Assembly (NCBI RefSeq): GCF_007679495.1
Contig: NZ_VEGP01000064.1
Coordinates: 1-36,145 of the forward strand
Length of the DNA: 36,145 bases
DNA from: Paenibacillus sp. 32O-W
GTDB taxonomy: Bacteria; Bacillota; Bacilli; Paenibacillales; NBRC-103111
Direction: 5' to 3'
The position numbers and the translations under genes are program-made. Every line of letters starts with the position of its first letter. The first letter of the stretch is position 1. The notes beneath the pieces were generated by a model, which saw only the letters and a program-made list of their open reading frames with translations, did not search any database and was not told where the DNA came from. Positions 33,359 through 36,145 of this stretch are shown one piece after another.

Positions 33359-33533
33359 TTATTAAGAAAGATATAGGCCCTAAATCCCCTTGCAGAGCGA
33401 CCAGGGACCTTCGAAGCGTTATTTCTCTCCCCCCGACCAGGCAGCTTCAAACCTCTTATATCCTTTCTGGTCTTTGCATCGCTTCCAAGGAGAGCTGTAT
33501 ACTTCTCTAAGGGAAGCCACAAGGCTTACAAAT

Positions 33534-33565
33534 ATAAAAAAAACAGCCCATTAAAGAGCTGTTTT
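33534..33565 (-). terminator. Terminator of the DedA/VTT-like gene
   Basis: AAAACAGC (33540-33547) pairs with GCTGTTTT (33558-33565) around a 10-base loop. On the minus strand a run of about eight T residues follows (33536-33543). It ends transcripts from the gene at 33634-34239. The plus strand also has a short T-run, so it may work both ways. Confidence 0.65.
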
Positions 33566-33633
33566 AGTTCAATACAGCAGATGGCAAAGACCGCGCCGAT
33601 ACTGACATCCGGGCGACTGAACCTATTGTATAT

Positions 33634-34239
33634 TTAATCGCTCGTCGAGCTGCTTTGTTGCTCCGGGTTAAGCTTGGTCGTCTTCTTATTTCGCATTTTC
33701 TTGAACACGAGAAAGCCGATCGCCACGACAACCCCTACTGCCAGGAATAGATATTTAAGACCATCGATCATGCCCTCAGCGGCCCGTCCGTATACATAAA
33801 AGAGAGCTCCTACAACATAAAACTTCGTGGCGCGCCCCAATGCGGCGTAGCCGATGAGTCTCCATACGGAAAAATTCAGACAGCCGGCGAGAATGGTAAA
33901 TACCTTGAAGGGAATCGGGGTGAAGGCTCCGACCAGAATTGCCGCTTCTCCATTGCGTTGAAACATGGTAGAGGCTTTTTCGATCCACTCTTTCTTGAGG
34001 AATTTATATAGGACCGATTTGCCTAATCCTTTGCCTATCCAATATCCCAACGGGGTACCGAGAATGCTTCCGATATATCCTACCGTTGCCAGCCAGAGAG
34101 CTTGGGATGGATTGATGAGGCTTAAGGGGACTTGCAGGAAAAAGGCGGGAATCGGAAAAATAACCGCATCCGCGAAGGAATGAATAAATAGCCCGAGGCT
34201 ACCGAAATCCATAAGAAAATCAATGATTGATTGAAACAT
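33634..34239 (-). CDS. VTT/DedA-like membrane protein (YqaA type)
   Basis: A 201-residue integral membrane protein of the SNARE-associated/VTT (DedA) group. Members act in membrane homeostasis, and some flip phospholipids or undecaprenyl phosphate. Seen: re-entrant-type segment GSLGLFIHSFADAVIFPIPA, the LGYWIGKGLGK motif (family G-x-x-x-G-Y-x-x-G), GAFTPIPFKVFTILAG matching the conserved R/F-x-P-x-P-x-K segment, a last TM (YLFLAVGVVVAIGFLVFKK), and a basic, polar tail. TTTAGGAGG lies upstream of the ATG. Transcribed alone with a terminator 70 bases after. The shorter YqaA-like subgroup fits its length best. Confidence 0.85.
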   Translation of the reverse strand: MFQSIIDFLMDFGSLGLFIHSFADAVIFPIPAFFLQVPLSLINPSQALWLATVGYIGSILGTPLGYWIGKGLGKSVLYKFLKKEWIEKASTMFQRNGEAAILVGAFTPIPFKVFTILAGCLNFSVWRLIGYAALGRATKFYVVGALFYVYGRAAEGMIDGLKYLFLAVGVVVAIGFLVFKKMRNKKTTKLNPEQQSSSTSD

Positions 34240-34317
34240 AATTTGCAGAGGCCTCCTAAATGATGGCAGGTAGTCTTCTAAATGAGCATAAATGATCAGC
34301 GGTATGGGCCCATCGAG

Positions 34318-34665
34318 CTATGAGTACATAACGGAAGTGAATTTAATCGGGGATAAAATCACTTGCTTGAACATAACGGGTATGGACGCGCGGATACGAA
34401 ATTGCGCCGTGGTGACAAGGGAACGGACCCTGTCTGAGGGGACGGTGCACAGTATTAGAACCAGAAACAGTAGAATAGGCTCTGCATGAGAATATTTATT
34501 AAAGGGATTGTCTGAAGTAGCAGCCGCTCTTGCCCTCAGGACGGGCTTCAGCGGATCAGCCGGAATGGCGGGATGTAATGCTATCGGTATCACTAAAAGG
34601 AAGCATAGTAAAAAAGCAAAACCGCAAAGCAGGTAACGCTGTTGTCTTGATGCGGAAAACTTCAT
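34318..34665 (-). CDS. Hypothetical small membrane protein
   Basis: A possible protein of 115 residues with no family I recognise. It begins MKFSASRQQRYLLCGFAFLL, a basic end followed by a membrane segment that could be a signal or anchor. A second hydrophobic stretch (EPILLFLVLILCTV) occurs near residue 70, and then a basic C-terminus. The ribosome site is weak (AAGGATG 13 bases before the ATG), and a longer in-frame start at 34743 has no site. Unclear whether it is a real gene; the hydrophobic pattern is the main support. Confidence 0.35.
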   Translation of the reverse strand: MKFSASRQQRYLLCGFAFLLCFLLVIPIALHPAIPADPLKPVLRARAAATSDNPFNKYSHAEPILLFLVLILCTVPSDRVRSLVTTAQFRIRASIPVMFKQVILSPIKFTSVMYS

Positions 34666-34852
34666 TGCTTTTTCATCATCCTTCCAGATAGTAATGATCA
34701 CAAATAACAGCTTAGCATAAAAATGTGACAGTTCGCAATGCAATCCCGCCTATCCCTGCATTGTTTTTCCTCCCGTACTGCTTCCGGGCATGGACGAGTC
34801 TTGCCATCCATGCCGCCGATTTGGAATGAAGCAGCTCAGGCCAAGGATCTTA

Positions 34853-35560
34853 CTACAGCCATTCTATTAACTCAGCCATGTGCTTGATCGTAGCCATGGG
34901 AACAGGACTCTCGGGCTGCGCTCTTCCCTTCTTGTTAAACCAGATGGCATTCATCCCCAGGCTCATGGGGCCGACCACGTCATTCTTCCAGGAATCGCCT
35001 ACGAACAAGACTTCGGACGGTTCTACTTGAAAATAGTCCAATGGTCTGCGGTAGATTTCGGGAGACGGCTTCTCGCATCCGATAGTTTCCGATATAAAGA
35101 CGGCTTCCCTCGGGAAAAATCGATCCACCCCTGTAGCTTCCAATTTGTCGAACTGCCAGCTGGCCGTTCCGTTCGTTACTATCCCGAGCATATACCGTTT
35201 CTGCAGCTCCTCAAGCACATCCAGCAGTTGATTGTCCGTTTTCATAAAGGTTTTGCTTAACCGCTGATACAATTTTTCAAATTGCTTCGCTGACTTCTCG
35301 TCCCCCCGCCTGCCAAAATCAGCCAAGGCATCGATATACCTGCGTTCGCGAAATTGCTCTATGCTGATTTTCTGAAGATAATACTGCTCGTGATACAGCT
35401 CGGATTTACGGCTAAAGCATTCAAAGAGACGGTCCGGATCCTCGTCGCGGGTCAAAGGATGCTGACGGAAAGCCTCCTTCAGGCTGGCTTCCCAATAGTC
35501 ATCAAAATGCAGCAGCGTATCGTCCAAATCAAAAAGAATCAGTCGGATTTTGGGCTGCAA
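34853..35560 (-). CDS. HAD-superfamily hydrolase (YjjG-like)
   Basis: A 235-residue cytoplasmic phosphatase of HAD subfamily IA, similar in layout to the pyrimidine nucleotidase YjjG and related phosphatases. Motif I is LILFDLDDTLLHFDD (nucleophile Asp at about residue 11), motif II is IVTNGTASWQ, and motif III/IV is GCEKPSPEIYRRPL (Lys) with VGDSWKNDVVGPMSLGMNAI (acidic pair). A helical cap lies between residues 20 and 95. The start is a TTG at 35560 with AACGGGAAAGG close upstream; no better start exists. The right end of an IS200/IS605-type element lies only about 20 bases upstream, so the native promoter may have been displaced. Confidence 0.88.
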   Translation of the reverse strand: MQPKIRLILFDLDDTLLHFDDYWEASLKEAFRQHPLTRDEDPDRLFECFSRKSELYHEQYYLQKISIEQFRERRYIDALADFGRRGDEKSAKQFEKLYQRLSKTFMKTDNQLLDVLEELQKRYMLGIVTNGTASWQFDKLEATGVDRFFPREAVFISETIGCEKPSPEIYRRPLDYFQVEPSEVLFVGDSWKNDVVGPMSLGMNAIWFNKKGRAQPESPVPMATIKHMAELIEWL

Positions 35561-35589
35561 GCCTTTCCCGTTGCCAAGAACTTATAAAA

Positions 35590-35800
35590 GTCTATAAATC
35601 CTTGTTTGCTTCCTGTTTCGCCGTGTCCGCTTTTGCCGGAACTACTCGCGTTTGGTATGACACTCCACAGGCGTAAATTCGGATGCAACGAATCCTACAT
35701 ATTGGCGATGACGAGATACGTGTCAGACCGCCAATTTAGATAGGTTGATCGCCGCGTTCAAGTCGCGGTCGATCACATGTCCGCAAGTGCATTCAAAGGT
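35590..35800 (-). ncRNA. Candidate omega RNA (reRNA) of the TnpB element
   Basis: In IS200/IS605 elements the guide RNA of TnpB is made from the 3' end of tnpB plus the right end of the element, with the guide taken from flanking DNA. The segment from the last tnpB codons through CTGTGGAGTGT, GTAGTTCCGGC, GCGGACACGGCGAAACAGGA to the terminal hairpin sits exactly there. If transcribed, its guide would come from the start of the HAD gene. Based on position and family knowledge only; I did not fold it. Confidence 0.3.
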
Positions 35801-36145
35801 GCGATCAGACAGTTTCAGGTTCGGCTTGATCTGACCACAACATGAGCACATTTTCGATGAAGGGAACCATTTGGCGGCTTGAACAAATCTCGCGCCGATC
35901 TTCTCGCACTTGTATTTCATCTGCCGGATAAACTCGTGCAGCTTCTGTCCGGCAATCGCCTTACTCAAGTGGCGGTTCTTCATCATTCCGCTCACATTTA
36001 AGTCTTCCATCACTACAGCGCTTGGCTTGGCTTTCGCTATCGCGCTCGTCGTTTGGTGAATGTGATTAGTGCGGATATTCGTTAATCTCCGATGAAGCAA
36101 ACGAATCGACTTTTCGACTTTTACAATGTTGCGTGTCTTGACGAA
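35723..36145 (-). CDS. TnpB (IS200/IS605 OrfB) C-terminal part, cut by window end
   Basis: The frame is open to the window edge, giving the last 140 residues of a TnpB RNA-guided nuclease (full length about 370-400). Visible: the RuvC-II segment SAVVMEDLNVSGMM with catalytic Glu, the HEFIRQMKYKCEKIGARFVQ helix, the zinc-finger region with CSCCG and CTCGH, and RuvC-III DRDLNAAINLSKLAV with the catalytic Asp. The second cysteine pair is CxC, a variant seen in some members. Codon reading continues upstream as FVKTRNIVKVEKSIRLLHRR without a stop. The protein looks intact in the portion seen. Confidence 0.9.
   Translation of the reverse strand, partial: FVKTRNIVKVEKSIRLLHRRLTNIRTNHIHQTTSAIAKAKPSAVVMEDLNVSGMMKNRHLSKAIAGQKLHEFIRQMKYKCEKIGARFVQAAKWFPSSKMCSCCGQIKPNLKLSDRTFECTCGHVIDRDLNAAINLSKLAV

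Larger units (their letters stand above)
35581..36145 (-). mobile_element. Right part of an IS200/IS605-family element (partial)
   Basis: The element extends past the window. It contains the 3' part of a TnpB gene and an adjoining non-coding right end of about 140 bases. A small hairpin, TTATA (35582-35586) with TATAA (35593-35597), near the junction with the HAD gene looks like the subterminal hairpin recognised by the single-strand transposase TnpA. No tnpA gene is visible here. The exact boundary is inferred. Confidence 0.5.

Noticed and set aside
34787-34814. Terminator for the HAD gene (GGCATGGA/TCCATGCC hairpin)
   Set aside because: The 8-bp stem is real but has a 12-base loop and no T-run on the minus strand, so I did not call it a terminator.

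Overview
The window looks like a piece of a Paenibacillus-type chromosome (low-to-medium GC Gram-positive). The reasons are three sugar-importer operons built from LplB-type and YtcP-type permeases with lipoprotein binding proteins, two membrane-anchored AraC regulators of the YesN kind, strong AAGGAGG ribosome-binding sites, TTG starts, and many small intergenic repeats. It is mostly a carbohydrate-scavenging region. I see no rRNA, tRNA or CRISPR array.

Layout. Positions 1-878 hold no gene but contain repeats and two copies of a minus-strand terminator. A ribokinase-like gene (minus) faces away from operon 1 (plus, 2137-7346): binding lipoprotein, two permeases, MurNAc-6-phosphate etherase (murQ) and a GNAT acetyltransferase. 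Next come a PHP-domain gene (minus) broken by a one-base frameshift at its start, and a divergent ROK repressor followed by a sulfatase. Operon 2 (minus, 18370-12413) is permease, permease, binding lipoprotein, AraC regulator. Positions 18.5-20.6 kb are a decayed mobile/repeat zone around one small membrane-protein gene: a MITE-like element, an integrase relic, a 59-bp direct repeat, and a 348-bp element with imperfect inverted ends. Operon 3 (minus, 30901-20679) has two permeases, a binding lipoprotein, a giant secreted protein of about 1804 aa, a small fragment resembling a phosphodiester glycosidase, and a TIM-barrel sugar isomerase/epimerase. It ends in a clear terminator, and a sensor AraC gene lies immediately upstream. 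The right end carries a VTT/DedA-like membrane protein, a doubtful small membrane protein, a HAD phosphatase and the C-terminal part of an IS200/IS605 TnpB.

How the genes may work together. Each importer lacks an ATP-binding subunit, so a shared MsmX-like ATPase elsewhere is expected. Operon 1 would import an amino-sugar or muropeptide-derived sugar and feed MurQ. Operon 3 couples a secreted multidomain metallophosphatase/beta-propeller protein with uptake and intracellular isomerisation, which suggests processing of a phosphorylated or phosphodiester-containing glycan. That is inference from context. This operon is the best candidate for an undescribed system. A recurring design is a stem-loop without a U-tract just after each binding-protein gene.
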